Shown here one piece after another: positions 36,524 to 45,172 of a DNA stretch of 64,000 nucleotides. Both the position numbers and the translations under genes were made by a program. The stretch covers positions 449,200 through 513,199 of the forward strand of contig NZ_KE387153.1 in assembly GCF_000430505.1 (NCBI RefSeq), in the 5' to 3' direction. Position 1 is the first letter of the stretch. The number at the start of each line of letters is the position of its first letter. The notes under the pieces are model-generated. The model searched no databases. It was given only the letters and a program-made list of their open reading frames with translations, and was not told the origin of the DNA. This DNA comes from Eisenibacter elegans DSM 3317. Its GTDB lineage: Bacteria > Bacteroidota > Bacteroidia > Cytophagales > Microscillaceae.

Positions 36524-36718
36524 TTATCCAACAACGTGGATGACTTGGCGGTTGTTGCTACAAACCTTTTGCAGGGTAGCGACGGCAATGTCTGTTTCAA
36601 AAAAAGTCTGGGCACGGGTTTGGGAAGCACTATAGTTGAGCACTAGCGCAAAAGAGGCCAAAAGCAGCGTAACCAATAGACTGAATAGCAGGACCAAACG
36701 GGTGCGAATGGGCAACAT
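36524..36718 (-). pseudogene. Truncated sensor histidine kinase N-terminus
   Basis: The 64-codon frame begins with IRTRLVLLFSLLVTLLLASF, a typical first membrane helix of a CusS/BaeS-type kinase, then SASQTRAQTFFETDIAVATL, matching the start of the periplasmic domain, and stops soon after. It begins 24 bp downstream of the response regulator stop, the usual place for the cognate kinase. Nothing after 36524 reads as a kinase, so the C-terminal HisKA and ATPase domains have been lost or displaced. Confidence 0.65.
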
Positions 36719-36741
36719 ACACCAAGGAATAGGAGGCGGGA

Positions 36742-37422
36742 TTATGCTTCTTCTTTCAATACAAAGCCCATCCCCGCCTTGGTATGGATTAGTTTTTTAT
36801 CAAATGGCTTGTCTATTTTTTTGCGCAAGTAATTGATATACACATCGATAAAATTGGTTCCGGTATCAAAATGTGTATCCCATACTTTTTCGGCTATTTC
36901 ACTACGCGAAAGCACCCTGCCTGCGTTTTGAAGCATATAGGCTAGGAGCTTAAACTCCTTTGGGGTGAGGTCAATGGGTTGGCTGCCTCGGGCGACGCTC
37001 TTGGCATCAAGATTCATCTCTAGGTCGGCAAGCTGTAGGCGTGTGCTGCCCTGAGGTCTTGTACCAGCGCGCTTGAGCAAGACCCTGATACGGGCTAGGA
37101 GCTCGCGCATCTCAAAAGGTTTGACGAGGTAATCGTCTGCTCCGGCATCAAAGCCTTCTACCTTATCATCGGTTGTGCCCAAGGCGGTCAGCATCAGAAT
37201 CGGGAGTTGTGGGAACAGCGCCCGCAGCGCCTTACACAGGCTGATGCCGTCTTGTTGAGGCAAAATAACATCTGTAATGACCAAATCAAACTCTTGGCTT
37301 TGTGCCAGCTTTTGCGCCGACAAGCCGTCGTAGGCTAGGGTCAATACAAAGCCTTCGGTTTCTAAGCCTCGCTGTATGAGCGAAGACACGCGCATATCAT
37401 CTTCGACTAAGAGTATTTTCAT
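36742..37422 (-). CDS. OmpR-family response regulator, orphan
   Basis: This 226-residue regulator has a receiver domain with the acidic pair in LLVEDDMRV, the phospho-acceptor Asp in VITDVILPQQDG, the Thr in MLTALGTTDD and the Lys in DDYLVKPFEM. A winged-helix domain follows with LTPKEFKLLAYMLQNAG, VLSRSEIAEKVWDTHFD, VDVYINYLRKKID and HTKAGMGFVLKEEA, close to the CusR/CopR type. The kinase that should follow is truncated, so this regulator depends on another kinase or is inactive. CusR-type members often respond to copper or cell-envelope stress, but no metal gene is nearby. Confidence 0.9.
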   Translation of the reverse strand: MKILLVEDDMRVSSLIQRGLETEGFVLTLAYDGLSAQKLAQSQEFDLVITDVILPQQDGISLCKALRALFPQLPILMLTALGTTDDKVEGFDAGADDYLVKPFEMRELLARIRVLLKRAGTRPQGSTRLQLADLEMNLDAKSVARGSQPIDLTPKEFKLLAYMLQNAGRVLSRSEIAEKVWDTHFDTGTNFIDVYINYLRKKIDKPFDKKLIHTKAGMGFVLKEEA

Positions 37423-37533
37423 CTTGGCAAAGATAGCACATTCGGCAGATTTTTGCCAATAGGACTGTACGAAATGCGTTTCCTATCGACCGAGTGCAGG
37501 GGCGCTTGGCAGCCTCTGCCAAGCGCTGTTGTT

Positions 37534-38115
37534 CTAGCGCATCCCTTGCTTGAGCACCTCTGCTACAAGGCTTTCGAGCAGTTCCTGAACATCCTCGGCA
37601 CGAACTTCGTGGCTCTTGGGGTAGATGGTGAGTACGACAATAAAGCCCTCTCCACCAGTGAACTCTGCCGTCAGCACCGGCCCGAGCGGGTCATTACTCC
37701 GCGAGGGTTTGGGAACACGCATAGCTGCAAAATAGATGGGCTGATTGTCGATGTTGCGAACATATGCATCACGAAAATTGGGGGCTAAAATCAGCTCTTC
37801 TCGGAAGTAGTTGATGTTTTTAAGACGCGTACACGCAATACAACGTTGAGTATGGATAGTGAGGAAGTCTACCTGTGGGTGTTCTTTCTTAGGGGTGTAG
37901 CGTCGGGTGCTTTCGTTTTGGGTATAGGCCGAAAGTTCGGCATAGAGGTATCGCTCTTCGGGGCTGGCTTGGGTTTGGTTGTTGGAGCTTGTGTTGTTGT
38001 GATGCTTGCTCCCTTGGGTATCTGCACTACCTTTGGAATTTGCGTTACAGCTGCTCCCTATCAAAGCCATAAACAAGAGCAACACAGGGTATAGACGTAG
38101 AATTGATGAGGGCAT
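37534..38115 (-). CDS. Putative lipoprotein
   Basis: This 193-residue protein has a signal peptide ending with the lipobox Ile-Gly-Ser-Ser-Cys at about residue 19-23, followed by an Asn/Ser/His-rich linker (about 24-52) typical of a surface tether. The mature domain contains an HTQRCIACTRLKNINYF stretch with two Cys three residues apart, which could bind a metal or form a disulfide, followed by alpha/beta structure with no family I recognise. It is divergent to nothing nearby and appears monocistronic. The function is unknown. Confidence 0.65.
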   Translation of the reverse strand: MPSSILRLYPVLLLFMALIGSSCNANSKGSADTQGSKHHNNTSSNNQTQASPEERYLYAELSAYTQNESTRRYTPKKEHPQVDFLTIHTQRCIACTRLKNINYFREELILAPNFRDAYVRNIDNQPIYFAAMRVPKPSRSNDPLGPVLTAEFTGGEGFIVVLTIYPKSHEVRAEDVQELLESLVAEVLKQGMR

Positions 38116-38219
38116 ATGGTTTTTGTTGAGGGTTGGGTTAGGAGGCTAGTATGTCCAACATTCCCCAAAAACAATGCCTATAAACTTTCTCATCGGCTAT
38201 CGTCCAGACAAAAACAACA

Positions 38220-38247
38220 AAAAAGCCACCCCAAAAAATCTGGGGTG
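38220..38247 (-). terminator. Rho-independent terminator of porT
   Basis: On the minus strand CACCCCA and TGGGGTG pair around a GATTTTT loop and are followed by GGCTTTTTTGTTGTTTTTG, a T-rich tail. It begins about 33 bp after the porT stop codon at 38280-38282. Confidence 0.8.
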
Positions 38248-38279
38248 ACTCATAGTCTAAAAAGCAGGCTTTGAGTTTG

Positions 38280-39128
38280 TTATTTGCCCTCAAAGTGAAA
38301 TATCAAAGAGATATTGTGCGCATACAATCCGCGCAACGGAGTGCTATAACGGTTGTTGTCTTGGATGAGCATATTGGTAAGACCGTGGGAGAAGCGTAGC
38401 TCCGGCGAGAGTTTGAAGAATTGGTAGAAAAGGTCAAATCCAAAACCATATTCTACCGCTACATCAAAGCGGGCGGCGCGCAGCAAATCAGGAGCAGCTT
38501 CTTTGGAAGAGGACACTGCGAAAGCCGGCTTCAGCCCGGCAATCATATACATCCCCTTAGGGCTGGCCTTGCTTTGGCAATCGTCTTTTCCGGGGCGAAT
38601 GAGCGACTTAAACTTAATCAATAGGGGCAGCTCTACCATCACTGTTTCGATACCTTGAGTAACTTGGGCTCCACTCAAGGAGTCGCCTCCGGGGAAGGTT
38701 GTCGGTCTGGGGGCAAAGCGATAGTCAATCTGGTGTTCGTAGAAAGTAGCACCCGGGGTGAGGCGCAAGTCCCAGTGTTCGTTGAGTTTCAAATTACCCA
38801 CAAAGCCTAGGTTGAAGCCTAGGGCAAAGCGCGGGTTGGCGCTCAGGATGCCGTCATCGCTTATGTAAGCATCGCTATAATCTAAGCGCATACGGTGGTT
38901 GTTCAACCCTACATAAAAACCATAGCTAAAACGGCTTTCGCCCATAGGGCTGCGCGAGCCAGTGTTTTTACGGTAGTTGGTTGTGCCATATTTTTTCTTC
39001 TTGGGCACCATCATTTGCGCTTGTGCTTGGCTAGGCCATAGTGTGGCTATGAAGGCAACCAATACAAGGGCCAGACTTATTTTTTGGCCGTATAAATGGA
39101 GCAGATGCCGAAAGTGAGTGCTTTGCAT
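38280..39128 (-). CDS. porT: Type IX secretion outer-membrane protein PorT
   Basis: This 282-residue protein has a signal peptide (cleavage near SQAQA) and an outer-membrane beta-barrel of about eight strands, ending in the typical aromatic-terminated LIFHFEGK. PorT is an outer-membrane component required for type IX secretion in Porphyromonas and is found next to ubiE in many Bacteroidota, the same arrangement as here. Barrel features seen include GFNLGFVGNLKLNEHWDLR and VMVELPLLIKFK. Its 5' end overlaps the ubiE stop by 52 bp, a long overlap that suggests translational coupling or a later start. Confidence 0.75.
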   Translation of the reverse strand: MQSTHFRHLLHLYGQKISLALVLVAFIATLWPSQAQAQMMVPKKKKYGTTNYRKNTGSRSPMGESRFSYGFYVGLNNHRMRLDYSDAYISDDGILSANPRFALGFNLGFVGNLKLNEHWDLRLTPGATFYEHQIDYRFAPRPTTFPGGDSLSGAQVTQGIETVMVELPLLIKFKSLIRPGKDDCQSKASPKGMYMIAGLKPAFAVSSSKEAAPDLLRAARFDVAVEYGFGFDLFYQFFKLSPELRFSHGLTNMLIQDNNRYSTPLRGLYAHNISLIFHFEGK

Positions 39129-39808
39129 GTGGATTCTTTGTATGATAATTGGTCTAAAATGGCCGTAAACCGCTTGCCATCCGGAAAGGCCCTTACCGAC
39201 TCCGGTAGGTAGGTGTATGCCGAGCTGTCTTTAGAAACTAGGCGGCCTATGGTAGGCAGAATATAGTGAAAATAGAAGTTGTACAATTGTTTGAACGGAA
39301 ACCAAGTAGGTTGCGAAAATTCCAACACGACCAACTGGCCGCCAGGCTTGAGTACGCGTTGTATGTCGAGCAGGCCTTGCTCTAGGTTTTCAAAATTACG
39401 TACACCAAATGCAACGATGACAGCGTCGAAATAATTATCTTGGAAGAGTAATTTTTCTGAATCGCCCAAGCGCAGTTCTATCTTGTCGGTCAGTTTGCGG
39501 CGCTCCAATTTTATCTGGCCGTAGGCCAACATTCCTTCCGAAATATCTACCCCGATTACTTTTTCGGGCTTGATGCGCAGGGCTTCAATGGCCAAATCGG
39601 CAGTCCCGGTAGCCACATCCAAAATAAGTTTTGGAGACGCGTCTTTCAGGGTTGCGATGGCTTTCTTGCGCCAATAGCGGTCGATGCCGAGGCTTAAAAA
39701 TCGGTTTAAAAAATCGTATCGGTGTGAAATGTTGTTGAACATTTCGGCCACTTGTACTTTTTTGCTTTTATCTTGTTCTTTGTATGGAACTACAGGTTGT
39801 GAACTCAT
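39077..39808 (-). CDS. ubiE: Demethylmenaquinone methyltransferase UbiE/MenG
   Basis: This 243-residue methyltransferase makes menaquinone from demethylmenaquinone using SAM. The UbiE blocks are clear: FNNISHRYDFLNRFLSLGID at the start, LDVATGTADLAIEALR (SAM-binding), the VIGVDISEGMLAYGQIK loop, FGVRNFENLEQGL and the C-terminal PGGQLVVLEFSQPTW. The ATG at 39808 starts the standard ubiE N-terminus. It overlaps porT by 52 bp and the pair is likely co-transcribed. Some Bacteroidota annotate this as menG. Confidence 0.93.
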   Translation of the reverse strand: MSSQPVVPYKEQDKSKKVQVAEMFNNISHRYDFLNRFLSLGIDRYWRKKAIATLKDASPKLILDVATGTADLAIEALRIKPEKVIGVDISEGMLAYGQIKLERRKLTDKIELRLGDSEKLLFQDNYFDAVIVAFGVRNFENLEQGLLDIQRVLKPGGQLVVLEFSQPTWFPFKQLYNFYFHYILPTIGRLVSKDSSAYTYLPESVRAFPDGKRFTAILDQLSYKESTCKALTFGICSIYTAKK

Positions 39809-39916
39809 TCGACTGTTGATTTAAATGCAATTTTACACAAAACCCTGTGTTTCTCATAAATGTTGGCCAAGTTATTGGCTTTTGCTTCCAAATAATTGCG
39901 CTCTACACCGGGCTTG

Positions 39917-40044
39917 GGTAAAATAGGCCTGCCTAAGCGGTAGCCGTATCAATGCCCTCACAAGCATTGTACCAACTTGTACTTGATGCTTGATGAGGGT
40001 AATGGGTAACTCTTTGTCAAGGCACCTAAGGCAGGCCAAGGCTT
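39917..40044. repeat. Long imperfect palindrome in the ubiE 5' region
   Basis: GGCCTGCCTAAGCGGTAGCC near 39921 pairs with the GGCACCTAAGGCAGGCC end (40021-40038), and ATGCCCTCACAAGCATTG pairs with ATGCTTGATGAGGGTAATGG inside, with GTAC caa CTTGTAC-like text at the tip. The whole 130 nt can fold into one long imperfect stem. It may be a structured transcript or a mobile-repeat element. It is the main content of the 39809-40119 gap, with a family 2 repeat after it. Confidence 0.5.
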
Positions 40045-40125
40045 AGAACTTGTCTAAAATTCTCTTCATCGACACCCAAACACTGCTTTTTGGGCCGCGT
40101 TGAAAATTTAGGCAAGCGCTTAGAA
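40043..40125. repeat. Dispersed inverted repeat, family 2 (copy d)
   Basis: CTTAGAACTTGTCTAAAATT at the left and AAATTTAGGCAAGCGCTTAG at the right are imperfect inverted arms around CAAACACTGCTTTTTGGGCC. Copy (iii) at 31745-31795 shares CTTGCTTAAAATTCTCTTC and CAAAGCACTACTTTTTGAGC. It abuts the 3' end of the Omp85-like gene and may end its transcript. Confidence 0.55.
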
Positions 40126-41574
40126 GATATGTCCAAATCCAAAAAAGAGCTGTCCTCCTTCACGACTACGGGCATAATCTAGGCGGACTACAGTAGATTG
40201 ATTCCAGCCAATACGTGCTCCCATACCGGGCGCGCCACGCCATTGTGTAAAATCAATATCAGCAGGCCGATCCCATACACTGCCAAAATCGTAGAATGGC
40301 GTAACCCCTAGCGAAAAATGTTGTTTTAGGAACTTGAAGTCGTAGAATTTCAGTCGGGCTTCGAGATTGACCAAGGCCACTGTAGGTGCTAAGAAGCGCG
40401 CCTCCCGGAAGCCACGCACTGAACGTTCGCCGCCGAGTACCAATATGCCTCCGGCTTCAGCCTGGCTCGAAAGGTCCCACATCTCAATAAAGTTGATACG
40501 CTCCCCGAAGATATGCCCAAAGGCGGCCAATCCGGCCAAGGTCAAGCGGCTCTTGTTGTTGCGCCAGCGCGCTACTGTATGAATCATTTGGCCTTGGAAC
40601 ATAAATTTGTGGAAGTTGAACTGTGAGCCTAGCCAAGGAGCCGTGTACTCGTGTGAATACTCCAAGAATATCCCCTTGCTTGGGTCTGGCTCGAAGTCGC
40701 GGGTGTCATAGATAAATGCTGCCGCCAACATACTGGTAAATTGATAGTTTTCTTCAAAACCCGCTAGGTTAAATCGGTTCCACACCCCTGCTGCTTTTTG
40801 GAGGTCTACCAAGGTGGGATTGTGGGTAGCCTGTGCGACGGAGTTGCCATCGACATCCGTGAGGTCATCCTCGATAATTTGCCCCCCATACGACTCAAAA
40901 GCCGTAAACAATGCCTCATAGCCAAACATCGTGCGCATTTTACCTCCCATAAATGTTCGCTCCAGTAGCAAGTTGTAGAGCTGCTCCCGCTGAACCATAT
41001 GGTTGAAATGGCGGTCAGTGGTAAAGCGTCCGTCGCCTAGAGGTGTGGCTACATCGAGATTGGCCTCATACTCATTTACATTGCTGAAAATACGGCGCTG
41101 CCCTGTGGCCTTGTCCGTAAACTGTAGGGGTTGTAACGAACTACGACCAATGCCCCAATATTGCGCCTCAGGGTCTTCCCATAGTACTGCATCAGCCCGC
41201 ATGCGCCACTTGGTATTGAAGATATAGGGCGCATCATAATTGAGCGCATAACGCACACGGCCATTTTGGAAAATAAAAAACTCGGCGCTCACCCTATGAC
41301 GATAAGGCGTGTATTCAAAGAACGGATCGTTTTTGTCTTTGTTGATTAGCAGAAAAACATTGCCTCCTATCCCAAAACCCCGAATGGGGTCAAACTGAAA
41401 ACGCGGCACCCCGGTGATAAAAGTCCCTTCTTTCTTGTCTTCTATCTCAAACTCGGACATCCGCTTCGAGGGATCAATGAAAAAAGGCAAGTCTTGTTGT
41501 AAGCGGCCTTCTTGTGCCTGAGCTACTCCGAAGCATAGGAGCCACACGAGTAGCGTGTACTTTAACTTTTGCAT
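40120..41574 (-). CDS. Omp85/BamA-TamA-like outer-membrane barrel protein
   Basis: This 484-residue protein has a signal peptide (cleaved after VAQAQ) and an N-terminal DUF5982-like segment (about residues 30-110) with FQFDPIRGFGIGGNVF. The C-terminal half carries the bacterial surface antigen (Omp85 barrel) features: VLGGERSVRGFREARFLAPT with the RGF lid-lock motif, and a last strand ending FFGFGHIF with a terminal Phe. There are no POTRA domains. Members of this group are thought to act in lipid or protein movement at the outer membrane, but the substrate is not known. The gene stands alone after the ubiE region, with an 83-bp inserted element upstream. Confidence 0.8.
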   Translation of the reverse strand: MQKLKYTLLVWLLCFGVAQAQEGRLQQDLPFFIDPSKRMSEFEIEDKKEGTFITGVPRFQFDPIRGFGIGGNVFLLINKDKNDPFFEYTPYRHRVSAEFFIFQNGRVRYALNYDAPYIFNTKWRMRADAVLWEDPEAQYWGIGRSSLQPLQFTDKATGQRRIFSNVNEYEANLDVATPLGDGRFTTDRHFNHMVQREQLYNLLLERTFMGGKMRTMFGYEALFTAFESYGGQIIEDDLTDVDGNSVAQATHNPTLVDLQKAAGVWNRFNLAGFEENYQFTSMLAAAFIYDTRDFEPDPSKGIFLEYSHEYTAPWLGSQFNFHKFMFQGQMIHTVARWRNNKSRLTLAGLAAFGHIFGERINFIEMWDLSSQAEAGGILVLGGERSVRGFREARFLAPTVALVNLEARLKFYDFKFLKQHFSLGVTPFYDFGSVWDRPADIDFTQWRGAPGMGARIGWNQSTVVRLDYARSREGGQLFFGFGHIF

Positions 41575-41593
41575 GACGTAGTACTTGTTTGTT

Positions 41594-41676
41594 GGCTCTT
41601 CCGTAATTTAGGGGACGTTAAAACCGTCAAAAACCGCTCTATCACTAGGGGTTTGTGCCAATATTTCGGAAGAACC
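41594..41676. mobile_element. 83-bp MITE with ISL3-like ends and 8-bp target duplication
   Basis: Read from left to right the ends are GGCTCTTCCGTAATTTAGGG and, in reverse complement, GGTTCTTCCGAAATATTGGC, a matching terminal inverted repeat of about 19 bp. TGTTTGTT (8 bp) is present on both sides, at 41586-41593 and 41677-41684, exactly the target-site duplication expected of an ISL3-family element. The interior has no gene. It is a miniature non-autonomous element, inserted in the upstream region of the Omp85-like gene. The remaining gap to 42112 is AT-rich and holds no supported gene; an ATTCGAAT pair lies near 41715. Confidence 0.8.
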
Positions 41677-42112
41677 TGTTTGTTGATGAGTATGGGTACG
41701 ATAATGTATCATTCGAATTGTATTCGAATCTTGTTATTATGTTAACACTACAAAGATATGGAGGCTTGGCACAGCAAGGCATTAGTAGACTTTTAGAAAA
41801 AAATTAGAATTTCATTATAAAAAACTAAACCTCTGATAAACAGTACTTTAGCTTGTATACCATCTATCATAAAATGCTTAGTCTATTAGGTCTATGCTCT
41901 AAGAGCAGGGTCAGGGGAAAATTTTGTTGTTTAAAATCTCTGTACATTTGTATTCAGGAGTAGTCTATTACTTCAGTCAAACGAAGAATAGAATTTATCC
42001 GAGGATGCGGCTAGTCTTTAGCAAATTTGTCCAAAAATAAGTCTTTCTTCGTTTCTGAAAATAATTTACAGGATACCCCATTTCGGTATCTACTGATTAG
42101 CCAATATGCCCA

Positions 42113-42700
42113 ATGAATGAGTTATTCCCTGTTTTTTTGAAGCTATCCCAGCTCCAAACCCTGCTGGTAGGTGGGGGTAATGTGGGGCTGGAGAAGCTCA
42201 GCGCCCTCTTGCGCAACAGTCCGGAGGCGCAGGTAACCCTAGTGGCTCCGATGATTCTGGACGAAGTCCGCAGCCTCGCCTCTGAGCACCCCACCGTTAC
42301 CCTCCACCAACGCCCCTACCAAGCCTCCGACTTAGAGGGCAAGCAGTTGGTCATCCTTGCTACGGACAATCCCTCCCTACACCAAGAGATTGTACAAACT
42401 ACCCGCCAGCGCGGCATCTTGACCAATGTAGCCGATACCCCCGACCTTTGCGACCTTTACCTAGGCTCGGTCGTACAGAAGGGAGACCTCAAGGTAGCCA
42501 TCTCTACCAATGGCAAATCTCCTACCTTAGCCAAACGCCTGCGCGAATATTGGGAAGCCAATATCCCTGATAATGTACAGGAACTGCTCGACAACCTACA
42601 AGCCTACCGCAATACCCTCAAAGGAGATTTTGCCCAAAAAGTAAGCGCACTCAACGAATTGACCAAGAATTTTACCGCTCCACAAAAGCCAGAAGATTAG
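42113..42700 (+). CDS. Precorrin-2 dehydrogenase/siroheme synthase domain (CysG N-terminal type)
   Basis: This 195-residue protein matches the Met8/CysG N-terminal bifunctional domain that oxidises precorrin-2 with NAD and then inserts iron to give siroheme, the cofactor of sulfite and nitrite reductases. The NAD-binding QTLLVGGGNVGLEKLSALL is at about residues 14-32. The LVILATDNPSLHQEI block, the DTPDLCDLYLGSVVQKGDLK segment and a helical C-terminus follow. The methylase part is absent, so the SAM steps must come from another gene. The gene is monocistronic. Confidence 0.87.
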   Translation: MNELFPVFLKLSQLQTLLVGGGNVGLEKLSALLRNSPEAQVTLVAPMILDEVRSLASEHPTVTLHQRPYQASDLEGKQLVILATDNPSLHQEIVQTTRQRGILTNVADTPDLCDLYLGSVVQKGDLKVAISTNGKSPTLAKRLREYWEANIPDNVQELLDNLQAYRNTLKGDFAQKVSALNELTKNFTAPQKPED

Positions 42701-42800
42701 CACCCCATTGGCAGTTGTATTATCCAAAGATTATTTGGTTTTGTACATTTGGAGCATCCATTTGTATTTGAGGTGTTATTTCTCAAAAAATAGCTGACTT

Positions 42801-42834
42801 TTTTGGAGTTGGCTATTTTTTTAGGGTATATTTG
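42801..42834 (+). promoter_or_regulatory. Predicted Bacteroidota promoter of glutamine synthetase III
   Basis: TATATTTG at 42827-42834 fits the TAnnTTTG -7 element, and TTTTG at 42801-42805 (or TTGG at 42809-42812) fits the -33 TTTG-type element at about 19-21 bp spacing. The ATG at 42890 follows 55 bp later. It is a prediction from pattern only. Confidence 0.5.
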
Positions 42835-42889
42835 TTTCAAATTACGACTTATTCTCATCAAACTCCCTATTTTTAACCCCTCTGCTCTT

Positions 42890-45082
42890 ATGACAACACT
42901 CCGATTTAGCGCAGTACAAATTGCACAAAACCGACAAAAAATAGAGGTCATTAGACCTTCCGACAAAGTTTCCGACTATTTTGGTGTCAATGTCTTCGGC
43001 AAAGAAGCGATGCGTACACACCTCAGCGCCGATATGTTTAAGAAAGCTAGCGAAGCAATCGAAAACGGCGCCATCATCAGCCCCGAAGTAGCCGATGCTG
43101 TAGCCTCTGCGATGCGTACTTGGGCGATGAGCAAAGGTGCTACACACTACACCCACTGGTTTCAGCCGCTCACTGGAGCACCCGCCGAGAAGCACGATGC
43201 CTTCTTTGATATTGAGAGCAATGGGGAGGTGATTGAGAAATTCTCCGGTAAGTCATTGGTACGCCAAGAGCCTGATGCTTCTTCTTTCCCTAGTGGCGGC
43301 TTGCGTGCTACTTTCGAGGCGCGTGGCTATACGGCTTGGGACCCCAGCTCTCCGGCCTTTTTGATGGTCATCGAAGACAGCATCACGCTCTGTATCCCTA
43401 CCGTGTTTGTGTCTTATACTGGTGAATCATTGGACTACAAAACACCGCTACTCAAGTCTTTGGCTGCAATCGATAAGGCTGCCACGGCTGTTTGCGAGTT
43501 GTTTGACCGCGATGTTACCCGTGTATCAGCAACCCTAGGGCCTGAGCAAGAGTACTTCCTCATCGACAAGGCGCTCTACCTTGCCCGCCCTGACTTGGTA
43601 ATGGCCGGACGTACGGTGTTTGGCCACGCTCCTGCCAAAGGCCAGCAGCTCGAAGACCATTACTTCGGCTCTATCCCTTCGCGTGTGCGTAACTTTATGA
43701 TTGATTTTGAGACCGAAGCCGTCAAGCTCGGTATTCCTATCCGTACCCGCCACAACGAAGTAGCGCCTAGCCAGTTTGAGTGTGCCCCTACCTTTGAAGA
43801 GGCCAACCTCGCCGTAGACCACAACAGCCTCTTGATGGATGTAATGGAAAAGGTAGCCGAACGCCACAACTTCAAGGTGCTCTTCCACGAAAAGCCTTTT
43901 GCCGGCCTAAACGGCACAGGCAAGCACAACAACTGGTCTTTGGTAACCAATACAGGCAAAAACCTCTTGGGGCCCAGCAGCAAGGCCAAAGAAAACTTGC
44001 AATTCTTGACCTTTTTTGTCAATACCATCAAAGCGGTACACCAACACGCGCCGCTCTTGCGTGCTGCTATTGCCTCTGCCGGCAACGACTACCGCCTCGG
44101 CGCTAACGAAGCACCTCCGGCGATTATCTCGGTATTCATCGGCCAAGAGCTGAGCGCAGTCCTCAAAGAGCTAGAAGAAAACGCCAATGTAAAAGTAGAA
44201 AAAGGCGATAACCTGTATATGAAGCTCGGCATCGACAAGATTCCCCCTATCTTGCTCGACAACACCGACCGCAACCGTACCTCTCCGTTTGCCTTTACGG
44301 GCAACAAGTTTGAGTTCCGTGCTGTGGGTGGCTCGGCCAACTGTGCCTCTCCGATGACGGTGCTCAACTTGATTGTAGCCGAACAGCTGACGCTCTTCAA
44401 GCAGGATGTAGAAGCAGAGATGACCAAGGTAGACAAGCGTGAGGTAGCTATTGTCAATGTATTGCGCCGCTATATCAAGGAGTCTAAAAGTATCATATTC
44501 GAAGGGGATAACTACTCCGACGAGTGGGTAGCCGAAGCCGAAAAACGTGGCTTGCCCAATATCAAGTCTACACCGATTTCCCTCAAGGCCCTAATCAGTA
44601 CAGAGGCGATAGACTTGTTTGAGCGCCATCATATTATGACTCACGCCGAGGCCGAAGCCCGCTACGAGGTATTGCTCGAAAGCTATATCAAGAAAGTGCA
44701 GATTGAGTCGCGGGTGATGGGCGATCTGGCCTCCAACCATATCATCCCTGTGGCGATTGCCTACCAAAACAAGCTCATCGAAAACCTCAAAGGCTTGAAA
44801 GAACTAGGCATCGAAACAGACAGCACCGCCACCGTCAAAGAGGCAATCATCCAAATCTCGAAGCACATCAGCGCCATCCAAAAAGGAGTACACGAGATGA
44901 CCGAAGCCCGCAAAGCTGCCAATAACCTCGGCAGCACTGCCGAAATGGCCCTGGCCTACGAGCAAAAAGTTAAGGATGCTTTCTTTGAAGAGATTCGCTA
45001 CCACGTAGACAAACTCGAACTTTTGGTAGATGACCAAGACTGGCCGCTCGCCAAATACCGCGAAATCTTGATGATTCGATAA
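42890..45082 (+). CDS. glnN: Glutamine synthetase type III
   Basis: This 730-residue protein matches GSIII, the large dodecameric glutamine synthetase common in Bacteroidota and Cyanobacteria, which makes glutamine from glutamate, ammonia and ATP. The ATG at 42890 gives MTTLRFSAVQIAQNR, the usual start; the frame remains open upstream. Family blocks seen include FPSGGLRATFEARGYTAWDP, LGPEQEYFLIDK, RTRHNEVAPSQFECAPTFEE (ATP/metal site), GTGKHNNWSLVTNTG and NRTSPFAFTGNKFEFRAVG. It has no adjacent nitrogen regulators. A terminator follows, then the ABC ATPase. Confidence 0.94.
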   Translation: MTTLRFSAVQIAQNRQKIEVIRPSDKVSDYFGVNVFGKEAMRTHLSADMFKKASEAIENGAIISPEVADAVASAMRTWAMSKGATHYTHWFQPLTGAPAEKHDAFFDIESNGEVIEKFSGKSLVRQEPDASSFPSGGLRATFEARGYTAWDPSSPAFLMVIEDSITLCIPTVFVSYTGESLDYKTPLLKSLAAIDKAATAVCELFDRDVTRVSATLGPEQEYFLIDKALYLARPDLVMAGRTVFGHAPAKGQQLEDHYFGSIPSRVRNFMIDFETEAVKLGIPIRTRHNEVAPSQFECAPTFEEANLAVDHNSLLMDVMEKVAERHNFKVLFHEKPFAGLNGTGKHNNWSLVTNTGKNLLGPSSKAKENLQFLTFFVNTIKAVHQHAPLLRAAIASAGNDYRLGANEAPPAIISVFIGQELSAVLKELEENANVKVEKGDNLYMKLGIDKIPPILLDNTDRNRTSPFAFTGNKFEFRAVGGSANCASPMTVLNLIVAEQLTLFKQDVEAEMTKVDKREVAIVNVLRRYIKESKSIIFEGDNYSDEWVAEAEKRGLPNIKSTPISLKALISTEAIDLFERHHIMTHAEAEARYEVLLESYIKKVQIESRVMGDLASNHIIPVAIAYQNKLIENLKGLKELGIETDSTATVKEAIIQISKHISAIQKGVHEMTEARKAANNLGSTAEMALAYEQKVKDAFFEEIRYHVDKLELLVDDQDWPLAKYREILMIR

Positions 45083-45105
45083 GCGCATAGCACTATTGTG
45101 ATTAC

Positions 45106-45141
45106 AAAAACCCGTCAGGCACTCGTTTGGCGGGTTTTTTT
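45106..45141 (+). terminator. Rho-independent terminator of glutamine synthetase III
   Basis: AAAAACCCGTCA pairs with TGGCGGGTTTTT around a short loop, followed by seven T in total at 45135-45141, within 25-60 bp of the glnN stop. It overlaps the predicted promoter region of the ABC ATPase (a TATCTTCG sequence at 45143-45150 could be its -7 element). Confidence 0.85.
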
Positions 45142-45172
45142 GTATCTTCGCCACACGATAAATGCCCCCCGT

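Noticed and set aside
39809..40119. tRNA or structured-RNA gene
   Set aside because: The long stem does not have a cloverleaf arrangement, acceptor CCA or conserved T-loop, so no RNA gene is called, only an inverted repeat.
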